This document shows, in pieces, positions 10,407 to 22,539 of a stretch of DNA of 64,000 nt (position 1 is its first letter; each line of letters starts with the position of its first letter). The notes beneath the pieces were generated by a model. The model made no database searches, had not been told where the DNA came from, and was given only the letters and a program-made list of their open reading frames with translations. The stretch is from the NCBI GenBank assembly GCA_036417435.1, contig JAZAQT010000281.1:496001-560000 (forward strand), written 5' to 3'. This stretch comes from Inia geoffrensis (Eukaryota; Chordata; Mammalia; Artiodactyla; Iniidae). The translations under genes were made by a program, and so were the position numbers.

Positions 10407-12141
10407 TTTCCCCTTAAGCAAGCATCAGTTTCTTTTGTAAATGTGAGACTCTGTTGTGTTTTGTAATGCAGTTCACACGTAGCTGTGTTTACATTCCCGT
10501 TATTAGTGATATATTATGATGTTTCTTTTTCTGTGTGACTTATTTCACTTAGAATCATCATAACTAAATCCTCTCATTATGCTGCTACTGGTCTGTCGCC
10601 ATTGATTTCATTGTTGAGTGATATTCCTTTGTAAGGATGTACCACAACTTCTATATCCATTTTTCTCTTTCTGGGCTATTAAAGTTGTACCATAGTCAAG
10701 GATCCCGTACACAGAGCAGCCCCAAACTTTGGTGTGGCTGTGTCTTTTTCATTTAAATTTTCCGAATCTATAGCACCATAAGTGGAAGTGCCCTAGGCTG
10801 TCTATTTTGGTTTTTTCTTTGTTCCAGGAAACACCATGCACTTCTCCAGAGTGGCTGTTGGCAATTTACATCCCTCCCATCAGCATAAAAAGGCTGCAGG
10901 TTCTCCATGGCCTGTCCTGCCTCTCTGGATTTTACCCTTTTTCCGGACGGCCCTTTGGATCCGTGGGAAGTGAGACTTCCTTGTAGTGCGGATTTCCATT
11001 GCAGGCTTGCTTGGTTGGCCAAAAAGGACGTATGCGTTTTTTCCTGAATATATTCAGGAAAAATCGCATACGCCCTTTTTGGCCAAGTGCATCACTGTCG
11101 AACTGCTGCCTCTTTTCCTACGCTTTCAGAGCAATTCTTATCTACCCCCTGATATCTGTTTTCTGCAATTCTGCGTCGCGTTCAAGTCCTCTTCACAGCC
11201 TTCCTTCAATACATTTTTGGATGATAGGGGTCATTTGGAACTCTGCAGGATTGTGAGTTACAGGGCCAAAAATCTCCTTTTCTCAACTCGCTTTCTTGTG
11301 AGCTGACCGCAAACCCGAAGAATTGCTTCAGTCCCTAATCTCTTTCCGGCATGGCACGCTGAGCCTTTGTTGAATTCTTCTTCCTGTAGGGAAATCAGAG
11401 TTCAATGTGCCCGTCCAAACACATGGAGTTAGCTGCTCATTCGTTCTCCTTATTCCTGTTCATCTTCCACAGAAATTGCAAACTGTGCGAAACAAGAGGG
11501 CAAAGGCACTGACTCTCCAAGTGGGGAGAATGTTAATATCGCATCTGGAATGGCGAATTCTAGTACCAGGGGGTGAAAATGGCGATGAGTTTTAAAATTT
11601 TGCCTGGTCACTTCGTGGACCATATTCTGGGTTTTCCATGCATATTTTAGCTGAAGGATAAATCCCTTAAACGTGGAGATTTGGGACCCGTGCAATGGGA
11701 ACCATGCACCATTACCTCAAAGGGTCTGCATTCCCTCACCAATAGTATCAGCCCCAAGTGTCCAGCCTTATCTCTCCCACAGCTGTGGATGTAGAGGTGG
11801 TAAATCCAAGATTCCTCACAAGCCCTGAAGGACTTATTTAAGAATTTCCCTCTATTTCACATTCCTTGTGTTTTCTTTTTCAAATTTATTTTTATAAGGG
11901 GATTTAGCTTATTGACACTGCTGTGTGTATGGTGCTGTACACAAATGATTTTCTTATGGAGACCTATAAATGTATGGGTTTTAATTTTCTTCATAGTCAG
12001 GCATATTCCTAGGTTTTGAATACGGGGTGTTGAGTCCATTTCGTTGAGCAAGGAGTAGGTCTTGTCTAATATATATTTGGCTTATGGAATGGTATCTGTC
12101 CTAATGTGAGCCTCTGGTTTTATGCAGCCTCCCCACTCTCC
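10407..12141. repeat. Satellite monomer M7, HOR type A copy 1
   Basis: The palindrome at 11015-11086 has two lesions (left AAGGACG, right AAAATCGC). Right-part marks are AGAGGGCAAAGG, GGAATGGCGAATTC and GGGGGTGAAAATGG, the last altering the CTCF-like core. Partner of M13. Confidence 0.97.
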
Positions 12142-13872
12142 TTTCCCCTTAAGCAAGCATAAGTTTCTTTTGTAAATGTGAGACTCTGTTGTGTTTTGTA
12201 ATGCAGTTCACACGTAGCCGTGTTTACATTCCCGGTATTAGTGATATCTTATGATGTTTCTTTTTCTGTGTGACTTATTTCACTTAGAATCATCATAACT
12301 AAATCCTCTCATTATGCTGCTACTGGTCTGTTGCCATTGATTTCATTGTTGAGTGATATTCCATTGTAGGGATGTACCACAACTTCTATATCCATTTTTC
12401 TCTTTCTGGGCTATTAAAGTTGTACCATAGTCAAGGATCCCGTACACAGAGCAGACCCAAACTTTGGTGTGGCTGTGTCTTTTTCATTTAAATTTTCCGA
12501 ATCTATAGCACCATAAGTGGAAGTGCCCTAGGCTCTCTAGCTTGGTTTTTTCTTTGTTCCAGGAAACACCATGCACTTCTCCAGAGTGGCTGTTGGCAAT
12601 TTACATCCCTCCCATCAGCATAACAAGGCTGCAGGTTCTCCATGGCCTGTCCTGCCTCTCTGGATTTTACACTTTTTCCGGACGGCCCTTTGGATCCTTG
12701 GGAAGTGAGACTTCCTTGTAGTGCGGATTTCCATTGCAGGCTTGCTTGGTTGGCCAAAAAGGGCGTATGCGTTTTTTCCTGAATATATTCAGGAAAAAAC
12801 GCATACGCCCTTTTTGGCCAAGTGCATCACTGTCGAACTGCTGCCTCTTTTCCTGCTCTTTCAGAGCAATTCTTATCTACCCCCTGATATCTGTTTTCTG
12901 CAATTCTGCGTCGCGTTCAAGTCCTCTTCACAGCCTTCCTTCAATAAATTTTTGGATGATAGGGGCATTTGGAACTCTGCAGGATTGTGAGTTACAGTGT
13001 CAAAAATCTCCTTTTCACAACTCGCTTTCTTGTGAGCTGACCGCAAACCCGAAGAATTGCTTCAGGCCTTAATCTCGTTCCGGCATGGCACTCTGAGCCT
13101 TTGGTGAATTCTTCTTCCTGTAGGGAAATCAGAGTTCAATGTGCCCGTCCAAACACATCGAGTTAGCCGCTCATTGGTTCTCCTTATTCCTGTTCATCTT
13201 CCACAGAAATTGCAAACTGTGCCAAACAAGAGGTCAAAGGCACTGACTCTCCAATTGGGAAGAATGTTAATATCGCATCTGGAACGGCGAACTCGAGTAC
13301 CAGGGGGCGAAAATGGCGATGAGTTTTAGAAATTATGCCTGATCACTTCGTGGACCATATTCTGGGTTTTCCATGCATATTTTAGCTGAAGGATAAATCC
13401 CTTAAACGTGGAGATTTGGGACCCGTGCAATGGGAACCATGCACCATTACCTCAAAGGGTCTGCCTTCCCTCACCAATACTATCAGCCCCAAGTGTCCAG
13501 CCTTATCTCTCCCCCAGCTGTGGATGTAGAGGTGGTAAATCCAAGATTCCTCACAAGCCCTGAAGGACTTAAGAATTTCTCTCTATTTCACAGTCCTTGT
13601 GTTTTGTTTTTCAAATTTATTTTTATAAGGGGATTTAGCTTATTGACACTGCTGTGTGTATGGTGCTGTACACAAATGATTTTCTTATGGAGACCTATAA
13701 ATGTATGGGTTTTAAGTTTCTTCACAGTCAGGCATATTCCTAGGTTTTGAATACGGGGTGTTGAGTCCATTTTGTTGAGCAAGGAGTAGGTCTTGTCTAA
13801 TATATATTTGGCTTATGGAATGGTATCTGTCGTAATGTCAACCTCTGGTTTTATGCAGCCTCCCCACTCTCC
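12142..13872. repeat. Satellite monomer M8, HOR type B copy 1
   Basis: The palindrome at 12750-12821 is perfect. Shares with M14 a 1-bp deletion (TAGGGGCATTT) and CCAATTGGGAAG. The right part has the 4-bp deletion at GACTTAAGAATT that shortens types B and C. Confidence 0.97.
12750..12821. repeat. Perfect 72-bp palindrome (reference copy, M8)
   Basis: Both 36-base arms are exact reverse complements with no loop, centred on the TATA of GAATATATTC. I read the same perfect form in M3, M4, M6, M8-M10, M14-M16, M19-M21, M23, M25-M28, M30, M32, M33 and M35-M37. Imperfect copies are M1, M2, M5, M7, M11-M13, M17, M18, M22, M24, M29, M31 and M34. It could form a cruciform in DNA or a long hairpin in RNA. 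Confidence 0.95.
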
Positions 13873-15602
13873 TTTCCCCTTAAGCAAGCATTAGTTTCTT
13901 TTGTAAATGTGAGACTCTGTTATGTTTTGTAATGCAGTTCACACGTAGCCGTGTTTACATTCCCGGTATTACTGATATCTTATGATGTTTCTTTTCCTGT
14001 GTGACTTATTTCACTTAGAATCATCATAACTAAATCCTCATTATGCTGCTACAGGTCTGTTGCCATTGATTTCATTGTTGAGTGATATTCCATTGTAGGG
14101 ATGTACCACAACTTTTATATCCATATTTCTCTTTCTGGGCTATTAAAGTTGTACCATAGTCAAGGATCCCGTACACAGAGCAGCCCCAAACTTTGGTGTG
14201 GCTGTGTCTTTTTCATTTAAATTTTCCGAATCTATAGCACCATAAGTGGAAGTGCCCTAGGCTCTCTAGCTTGTTTTTTTCTTTGTTCCAGGAAACACCA
14301 TCCACTTCTCCAGAGTGGCTGTTGGCAATTTACATCCCGCCCATCAGCATAACAAGGCTGCCGGTTCTCCATGGCCTGTCCTGCCTCTCTGGATTTTACA
14401 CTATTTTCGGACGGCCGTTTGGATCGGTGGGAAGTGAGACTTCCTTGTATTGCGGATTTCCATTGCAGGCTTGCTTGGTTGGCCAAAAAGGGCGTATGCG
14501 TTTTTTCCTGAATATATTCAGGAAAAAACGCATACGCCCTTTTTGGCCAAGTGCATCACTGTCGAACTGCTGCCTCTTTTCCTACGCTTTCAGAGCAATT
14601 CTTATCTACCCCCTGATATCTGTTTTCTTCAATTCTGCGTCGCGTTCAAGTCCTCTTCACAGCCTTCCTTCAATAAATTTTTGGATGATAGGGGTCATTT
14701 GGAACTCTGCAGGATTGTGATTTACAGGGCCAAAAATCTCCTTTTCTCAACTCGCTTTCTTGTGAGCTGACCGCAAACCCGAAGAATTGCTTCAGTCCCT
14801 AATCTCTTTCCGGCATGGCACGCTGAGCCTTTGTTGAATTCTTCTTCCTCTAGGGAAATCAGAGTTCAATGTGCCCGTCCAAACACATCGAGTTAGCCGC
14901 TCATTCGTTCTCCTTATTCCTGTTCATCTTCCACAGAAATTGCAAACTGTGCCAAACAAGAGGTCAAAGGCACTGACTCTCCAAGTGGGGAGAATGTTAA
15001 TATCGCATCTGGAACGGCGAACTCGAGTACCAGGGGGCGAAAATGGCGATGAGTTTTAGAAATTATGCCTGATCACTTCGTGGACCATATTCTGGGTTTT
15101 CCATGCATATTTTAGCTGAAGGATAAATCCCTTAAACGTGGAGATTTGGGACCCGTGCAATGGGAACCATGCACCATTACCTCAAAGGGTCTGCCTTCCC
15201 TCACCAATACTATCAGCCCCAAGTGTCCAGCCTTATCTCTCCCCCAGCTGTGGATGTAGAGGTGGTAAATCCAAGATTCCTCACAAGCCCTGAAGGACTT
15301 AAGAATTTCTCTCTATTTCACAGTCCTTGTGTTTTGTTTTTCAAATTTATTTTTATAAGGGGATTTAGCTTATTGACACTGCTGTGTGTATGGTGCTGTA
15401 CACAAATGATTTTCTTATGGAGACCTATAAATGTATGGGTTTTAAGTTTCTTCACAGTCAGGCATATTCCTAGGTTTTGAATACGGGGTGTTGAGTCCAT
15501 TTTGTTGAGCAAGGAGTAGGTCTTGTCTAATATATATTTGGCTTATGGAATGGTATCTGTCGTAATGTCAACCTCTGGTTTTATGCAGCCTCCCCACTCT
15601 CC
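13873..15602. repeat. Satellite monomer M9, HOR type C copy 1
   Basis: 1,730 bp, carrying both the 2-bp deletion (AATCCTCATTATG) and the 4-bp deletion (GACTTAAG). The palindrome at 14479-14550 is perfect. The right part reads like M8's and the left part like M10's. Confidence 0.97.
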
Positions 15603-17335
15603 TTTCCCCTTAAGCAAGCATTAGTTTCTTTTGTAAATGTGAGACTCTGTTATGTTTTGTAATGCAGTTCACACGTAGCCGTGTTTACATTCCCGGTATT
15701 AGTGATATCTTATGATGTTTCTTTTCCTGTGTGACTTATTTCACTTAGAATCATCATAACTAAATCCTCATTATGCTGCTACAGGTCTGTTGCCATTGAT
15801 TTCATTGTTGAGTGATATTCCATTGTAGGGATGTACCACAACTTTTATATCCATATTTCTCTTTCTGGGCTATTAAAGTTGTACCATAGTCAAGGATCCC
15901 GTACACAGAGCAGCCCCAAACTTTGGTGTGGCTGTGTCTTTTTCATTTAAATTTTCCGAATCTATAGCACCATAAGTGGAAGTGCCCTAGGCTCTCTAGC
16001 TTGTTTTTTTCTTTGTTCCAAGAAACACCATCCACTTCTCCAGAGTGGCTGTTGGCAATTTACATCCCGCCCATCAGCATAACAAGGCTGCCGGTTCTCC
16101 ATGGCCTGTCCTGCCTCTCTGGATTTTACACTATTTTCGGACGGCCGTTTGGATCGGTGGGAAGTGAGACTTCCTTGTATTGCGGATTTCCATTGCAGGC
16201 TTGCTTGGTTGGCCAAAAAGGGCGTATGCGTTTTTTCCTGAATATATTCAGGAAAAAACGCATACGCCCTTTTTGGCCAAGTGCATCACTGTCGAACTGC
16301 TGCCTCTTTTCCTACGCTTTCAGAGCAATTCTTATCTACCCCCTGATATCTGTTTTCTTCAATTCTGCGTCGCGTTCAAGTCCTCTTCACAGCCTTCCTT
16401 CAATAAATTTTTGAATGATAGGGGTCATTTGGAACTCTGCAGGATTGTGAGTTACAGGGCCAAAAATCTCCTTTTCTCAACTCGCTTTCTTGTGAGCTGA
16501 CCGCAAACCCGAAGAATTGCTTCAGTCCCTAATCTCTTTCCGGCATGGCACGCTGAGCCTTTGTTGAATTCTTCTTCCTCTAGGGAAATCAGAGTTCAAT
16601 GTGCCCGTCCAAACACATCGAGTTAGCCGCTCATTCGTTCTCCTTATTCCTGTTCATCTTCCACAGAAATTGCAAACTGTGCCAAACAAGAGGTCAAAGG
16701 CACTGACTCTCCAAGTGGGGAGAATGTTAATATCGCATCTGGAACGGCGAACTCTAGTACCAGGGGGCGAAAATGGCGATGAGTTTTAAAATTTTGCCTG
16801 GTCACTTCGTGGACCATATTCTGGGTTTTCCATGCATATTTTAGCTGAAGGATAAATCCCTTAAACGTGGAGATTTGGGACCCGTGCAATGGGAACCATG
16901 CATCATTACCTCAAAGGGTCGGCATTCCCTCACCAATAGTATCAGCCCCGAGTGTCCAGCCTTATCTCTCCCACAGCTGTGGATGTAGAGGTGGTAAATC
17001 CAAGATTCCTCACAAGCCCTGAAGGACTTATTTAAGAATTTCTCTCTATTTGACATTCCCTGTGTTTTCTTTTTCAAATTTATTTTTATAAGGGGATTTA
17101 GCTTATTTACACTGCTGTGTGTATGCTGCTGTACACAAATGATTTTCTTATGGAGACGTATAAATATATGGGTTTTAATTTTCTTCATACTCAGGTATAT
17201 TCCTGGGTTTTGAATACGGGGTGTAGAGTCCTTTTGGTTGAGCAAGGAGTAGGTCTTGTCTAATATATATTTGGCTAATGGAATGGTATCTGTCCTAATG
17301 TGAACCTCTGGTTTTATGCAGCCTCCCCACTCTCC
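15603..17335. repeat. Satellite monomer M10, HOR type D copy 1
   Basis: The left part is almost the same as M9. The right part switches to a form with GCATCATTACC and GGTGTAGAGTCC. The palindrome at 16209-16280 is perfect. Confidence 0.97.
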
Positions 17336-19069
17336 TTTCCCCTTAAGCAAGCATAAGTTTCTTTTGTAAATGTGAGACTCTGTTGTGTTTTGTAATGCAG
17401 TTCTCACGTAGCCGTGTTTACAGTCCCGGCATTAGTGATATCTTATGATGTTTCTTTTTCTGTGTGACTTATTTCACTTAGAATCATCATAACTAAATCC
17501 TGTCATTATGCTGCTACTGGTGTGTTGCCATTGATTTCATTGTTGAGTGATATTCCATTGTAGGGATGTACCACAACTTCTATATCCATTTTTCTCTTTC
17601 TGGGCTATTAAAGTTGTACCATAGTCAAGGATCCCGTACACAGAGCAGCCCCAAACTTTGGTGTGGCTGTGTCTTTTTCATTTAAATTTTCCGAATCTAT
17701 AGCACCACAAGTGGAAGTGCCCTAGGCTTTCTAGCTTGGTTTTTTCTTTGTTCCAGGAAACACCATGCACTTCTCCAGAGTGGCTGTTGGCAGTTTACAT
17801 CCCGCCCATCAGCATAACAAGGCTGCCGGTTCTCCATGGCCTGTCCTGCCTCTCTGGATTTTACACTTTTTTCGGACGGCCCTTTGGATCGGTGGGAAGT
17901 GAGACTTCCTTGTAGTGCGGATTTCCATTGCAGGCTTGCTTGGTTGGCCAAAAAGGGCGTATGCGTTTTTTCCTGAATATATTCAGGAAAAAACGCATAC
18001 ACCCTTTTTGGCGAAGTGCATCACTGTCGAACTGCTGCCTCTTTTCCTACTCTTTCAGAGCAATTCTTATCTACCCCCTGATATCTGTTTTCTGCAATTC
18101 TGCGTCGCGTTCAAGTCCTCTTCACAGGCTTCCTTCAATAAATTTTTGGATGATAGGGGTCATTTGGAACTCTGCAGGATTGTGAGTTACAGTGCCAAAA
18201 ATCTCCTTTTCTCAGCTCGCTTTCTTGTGAGCTGACCGCAAACCCGAAGATTTGTTTCAGGCCTTAATCTCGTTCCGGCATGGCACGCTGAGCCTTTGGT
18301 GAATTCTTCTTCCTGTAGGGAAATCAGAATTCAATGTGCCCGTCCAAATACATCGAGTTAGCCGCTCACTCGTTCTTCTTATTCCTGTTCATCTTCCACA
18401 AAAATTGCAAACTGTGCCAAACAAGAGGTCAAAGGCACTGACTCTCCAAGTGGGGAGAATGTGAATATCGCATCTGGAACGGCGACCTCTAGTACCAGGG
18501 GGCGAAAATGGCGATGAGTTTATAATTTTGCCTGGTCACTTCGTGGACCATATTCTGGGATTTCCATGCGTATTTTAGCTGAAGGATAAATCCCTTAAAC
18601 GTGGAGATTTGCGACTCGTGCAATGGGAACCATGCACCATTACCTCAAAGGGTCTGCATTCCCTCACCAATAGTATCAGCCCCAAGTGTCCAGCCTTATC
18701 TCTCCCCCAGCTGTGGATGTAGAGGTGGTAAATCCAAGATTCCTCACAAGCCCTGAAGGACTTATTTAAGTATTTCTCTCTATTTGACAGTCCTTGTGTT
18801 TTCTTATTCAAATTTATTTTTATAAGGGTATTTAGCTTATTGACACTGCTGTGTGTATGCTGCTGTACACAAATGATTTTCTTATGGAGACCTATAAATG
18901 TATGGGTTTTAATTTTCTTCATAGTCAGGTATATTCCTAGGTTTTGAATATGGGGTGTTGAGTCCATTTGGTTGAGCAATGAGTAGGTCTTGTCTAATAT
19001 ATATTTGGCTTATGGAATGGTATCTGTCCTAATGTCAACCTCTGGATTTATGCAGCCTCCCCACTCTCC
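17336..19069. repeat. Satellite monomer M11, HOR type E copy 1
   Basis: The palindrome at 17944-18015 has two right-arm lesions (CATACACC, GGCGAA), the type E signature. The right half is close to that of M3 and ends with TCTGGATTTATGC. Confidence 0.97.
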
Positions 19070-20804
19070 TTTCCCCTTAAGCAAGCATAAGTTTCTTTTG
19101 TAAATGTGAGACTCTGTTGTGTTTTGTAATGCAGTTCACACGTAGCCGTGTTTACATTCCCGTTATTAGTGATATATTATGATGTTTCTTTTTCTGTGTG
19201 ACTTATTTCACTTAGAATCATCATAACTAAATCCTCTCATTATGCTGCTACTGGTCTGTCGCCATTGATTTCATTGTTGAGTTATATTCCTTTGTAAGGA
19301 TGTACCACAACTTCTATATCCATTTTTCTCTTTCTGGGCTATTAAAGTTGTACCATAGTCAAGGATCCCGTACACAGAGCAGCCCCAAACTTTGGTGTGG
19401 CTGTGTCTTTTTCATTTAAATTTTCCGAATCTATAGCACCATAAGTGGAAGTGCCCTAGGCTGTCTATTTTGTTTTTTTCTTTGTTCCAGGAAACACCAT
19501 GCACTTCTCCAGAGTGGCTGTTGGCAATTTACATCCCTCCCATCAGCATAAAAAGGCTGCAGGTTCTCCATGGCCTGTCCTGCCTCTCTGGATTTTACCC
19601 TTTTTCCGGACGGCCCTTTGGATCCGTGGGAAGTGAGACTTCCTTGTAGTGCGGATTTCCATTGCAGGCTTGCTTGGTTGGCCAAAAAGGACGTATGCGT
19701 TTTTTCCTGAATATATTCAGGAAAAATCGCATACGCCCTTTTTGGCCAAGTGCATCACTGTCGAACTGCTGCCTCTTTTCCTACGCTTTCAGAGCAATTC
19801 TTATCTACCCCCTGATATCTGTTTTCTGCAATTCTGCGTCGCGTTCAAGTCCTCTTCACAGCCTTCCTTCAATACATTTTTGGATGATAGGGGTCATTTG
19901 GAACTCTGCAGGATTGTGAGTTACAGGGCCAAAAATCTCCTTTTCTCAACTCGCTTTCTTGTGAGATGACCGCAAACCCGAAGAATTGCTTCAGTCCCTA
20001 ATCTCTTTCCGGCATGGCACGCTGAGCCTTTGTTGAATTCTTCTTCCTGTAGGGAAATCAGAGTTCAATGTGCCCGTCCAAACACATGGAGTTAGCTGCT
20101 CATTCGTTCTCCTTATTCCTGTTCATCTTCCACAGAAATTGCAAACTGTGCGAAACAAGAGGTCAAAGGCACTGACTCTCCAAGTGGGGAGAATGTTAAT
20201 ATCGCATCTGGAACGGAGAACTAGAGTATCAGGGGGCGAAAATGGCGATGAGTTTTAAAATTTTGCCTGGTCACTTCGTGGACCATATTCTGGGTTTTCC
20301 ATGCATATTTTAGCTGAATCATAAATCCCTTAAACGTGGAGATTTGGGACCCGTGCAATGGGAACCATGCACCATTACCTCAAAGGGTCTGCATTCCCTC
20401 ACCAATACTATCAGCCGCAAGTGTCCAGCATTATCTCTCCCCCAGCTGTGGATGTAGAGGTGGTAAATCCAAGATTCCTCACAAGCCCTGAAGGACTTAT
20501 TTAAGAATTTCTCTCTATTTCACAGTCCTTGTGTTTTGTTTTTCAAATTTATTTTTATAAGGGGATTTAGCTTATTGACACTGCTGTGTGTATGGTGCTG
20601 TACACAAATGATTTTCTTATGGAGACCTATAAATGTATGGGTTTTAATTTTCTTCATAGTCAGGCATATTCCTAGGTTTTGAATACGGGGTGTTGAGTCC
20701 ATTTGGTTGAGCAAGGAGTAGGTCTTGTCTAATATATATTTGGCTTATGGAATGGTATCTGTCTTAATATGAACCTCTGGTTTTATGCAGCCTCCCCACT
20801 CTCC
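19070..20804. repeat. Satellite monomer M12, HOR type F copy 1
   Basis: The left part resembles type A, including both palindrome lesions at 19678-19749, but has GAGTTATATTCC and TGTGAGATGACC. The right part equals that of M6 (GAACGGAGAACTAGAG, ATCAGGGGGCGA). Confidence 0.97.
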
Positions 20805-22539
20805 TTTCCCCTTAAGCAAGCATCAGTTTCTTTTGTAAATGTGAGACTCTGTTGTGTTTTGTAATGCAGTTCACACGTAGCCGTGTTTACATTCCCGTTA
20901 TTAGTGATATATTATGATGTTTCTTTTTCTGTGTGACTTATTTCACTTAGAATCATCATAACTAAATCCTCTCATTATGCTGCTACTGGTCTGTCGCCAT
21001 TGATTTCATTGTTGAGTGATATTCCTTTGTAAGGATGTACCACAACTTCTATATCCATTTTTCTCTTTCTGGGCTATTAAAGTTGTACCATAGTCAAGGA
21101 TCCCGTACACAGAGCAGCCCCAAACTTTGGTGTGGCTGTGTCTTTTTCATTTAAATTTTCCGAATCTATAGCACCATAAGTGGAAGTGCCCTAGGCTGTC
21201 TATTTTGGTTTTTTCTTTGTTCCAGGAAACACCATGCACTTCTCCAGAGTGGCTGTTGGCAATTTACATCCCTCCCATCAGCATAAAAAGGCTGCAGGTT
21301 CTCCATGGCCTGTCCTGCCTCTCTGGATTTTACCCTTTTTCCGGACGGCCCTTTGGATCCGTGGGAAGTGAGACTTCCTTGTAGTGCGGATTTCCATTGC
21401 AGGCTTGCTTGGTTGGCCAAAAAGGACGTATGCGTTTTTTCCTGAATATATTCAGGAAAAATCGCATACGCCCTTTTTGGCCAAGTGCATCACTGTCGAA
21501 CTGCTGCCTCTTTTCCTACGCTTTCAGAGCAATTCTTATCTACCCCCTGATATCTGTTTTCTGCAATTCTGCGTCGCATTCAAGTCCTCTTCACAGCCTT
21601 CCTTCAATACATTTTTGGATGATAGGGGTCATTTGGAACTCTGCAGGATTGTGAGTTACAGGGCCAAAAATCTCCTTTTCTCAACTCGCTTTCTTGTGAG
21701 CTGACCGCAAACCCGAAGAATTGCTTCAGTCCCTAATCTCTTTCCGGCATGGCACGCTGAGCCTTTGTTGAATTCTTCTTCCTGTAGGGAAATCAGAGTT
21801 CAATGTGCCCGTCCAAACACATGGAGTTAGCTGCTCATTCGTTCTCCTTATTCCTGTTCATCTTCCACAGAAATTGCAAACTGTGCGAAACAAGAGGGCA
21901 AAGGCACTGACTCTCCAAGTGGGGAGAATGTTAATATCGCATCTGGAATGGCGAATTCTAGTACCAGGGGGTGAAAATGGCGATGAGTTTTAAAATTTTG
22001 CCTGGTCACTTCGTGGACCATATTCTGGGTTTTCCATGCATATTTTAGCTGAAGGATAAATCCCTTAAACGTGGAGATTTGGGACCCGTGCAATGGGAAC
22101 CATGCACCATTACCTCAAAGGGTCTGCATTCCCTCACCAATAGTATCAGCCCCAAGTGTCCAGCCTTATCTCTCCCACAGCTGTGGATGTAGAGGTGGTA
22201 AATCCAAGATTCCTCACAAGCCCTGAAGGACTTATTTAAGAATTTCCCTCTATTTCACATTCCTTGTGTTTTCTTTTTCAAATTTATTTTTATAAGGGGA
22301 TTTAGCTTATTGACACTGCTGTGTGTATGGTGCTGTACACAAATGATTTTCTTATGGAGACCTATAAATGTATGGGTTTTAATTTTCTTCATAGTCAGGC
22401 ATATTCCTAGGTTTTGAATACGGGGTGTTGAGTCCATTTCGTTGAGCAAGGAGTAGGTCTTGTCTAATATATATTTGGCTTATGGAATGGTATCTGTCCT
22501 AATGTGAGCCTCTGGTTTTATGCAGCCTCCCCACTCTCC
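20805..22539. repeat. Satellite monomer M13, HOR type A copy 2
   Basis: Partner of M7 at 10,398 bp. The palindrome at 21413-21484 has the type A double lesion. A CpG-type change, GTCGCATTCAAG, is private within type A. Confidence 0.97.

Larger units (their letters stand above)
9690..20087. repeat. Higher-order repeat copy 1, six monomer types, 10,398 bp
   Basis: From about 9690, inside M6, the sequence repeats at a distance of 10,398 bp. M7 pairs with M13, M8 with M14, M9 with M15, M10 with M16, M11 with M17 and M12 with M18. Partners share type-specific marks, such as the ACATGGAG change, the two-arm palindrome mutation of M7/M13, the 4-bp deletion near GACTTAAG of M8/M9 and M14/M15, and the palindrome lesions of M11/M17. 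Types are named A (M7), B (M8), C (M9), D (M10), E (M11) and F (M12). Neighbouring types within one copy differ more than partners 10.4 kb apart. Confidence 0.9.

Noticed and set aside
13569..13575. Shortened GACTTAAG as an excision footprint of a mobile element
   Set aside because: A 4-bp loss within TTATTTAA fits slippage or simple deletion, and it is a subtype marker only.
14271..14720. 149-codon plus-strand frame (also 24669; 137 codons at 16001, 26399, 35063)
   Set aside because: Appears only where a stop before the palindrome is lost (TGTATTGCGG for TGTAGTGCGG). It crosses L1, palindrome and unknown block without any recognisable domain.
16841..17407. 188-codon minus-strand frame (also at 27239 and 35903)
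   Set aside because: It is the longest frame in the window, but it reads through the L1 3'-end fragment and unknown block, not ORF1 or ORF2 of L1. It is opened in type D/E junctions by chance substitutions.
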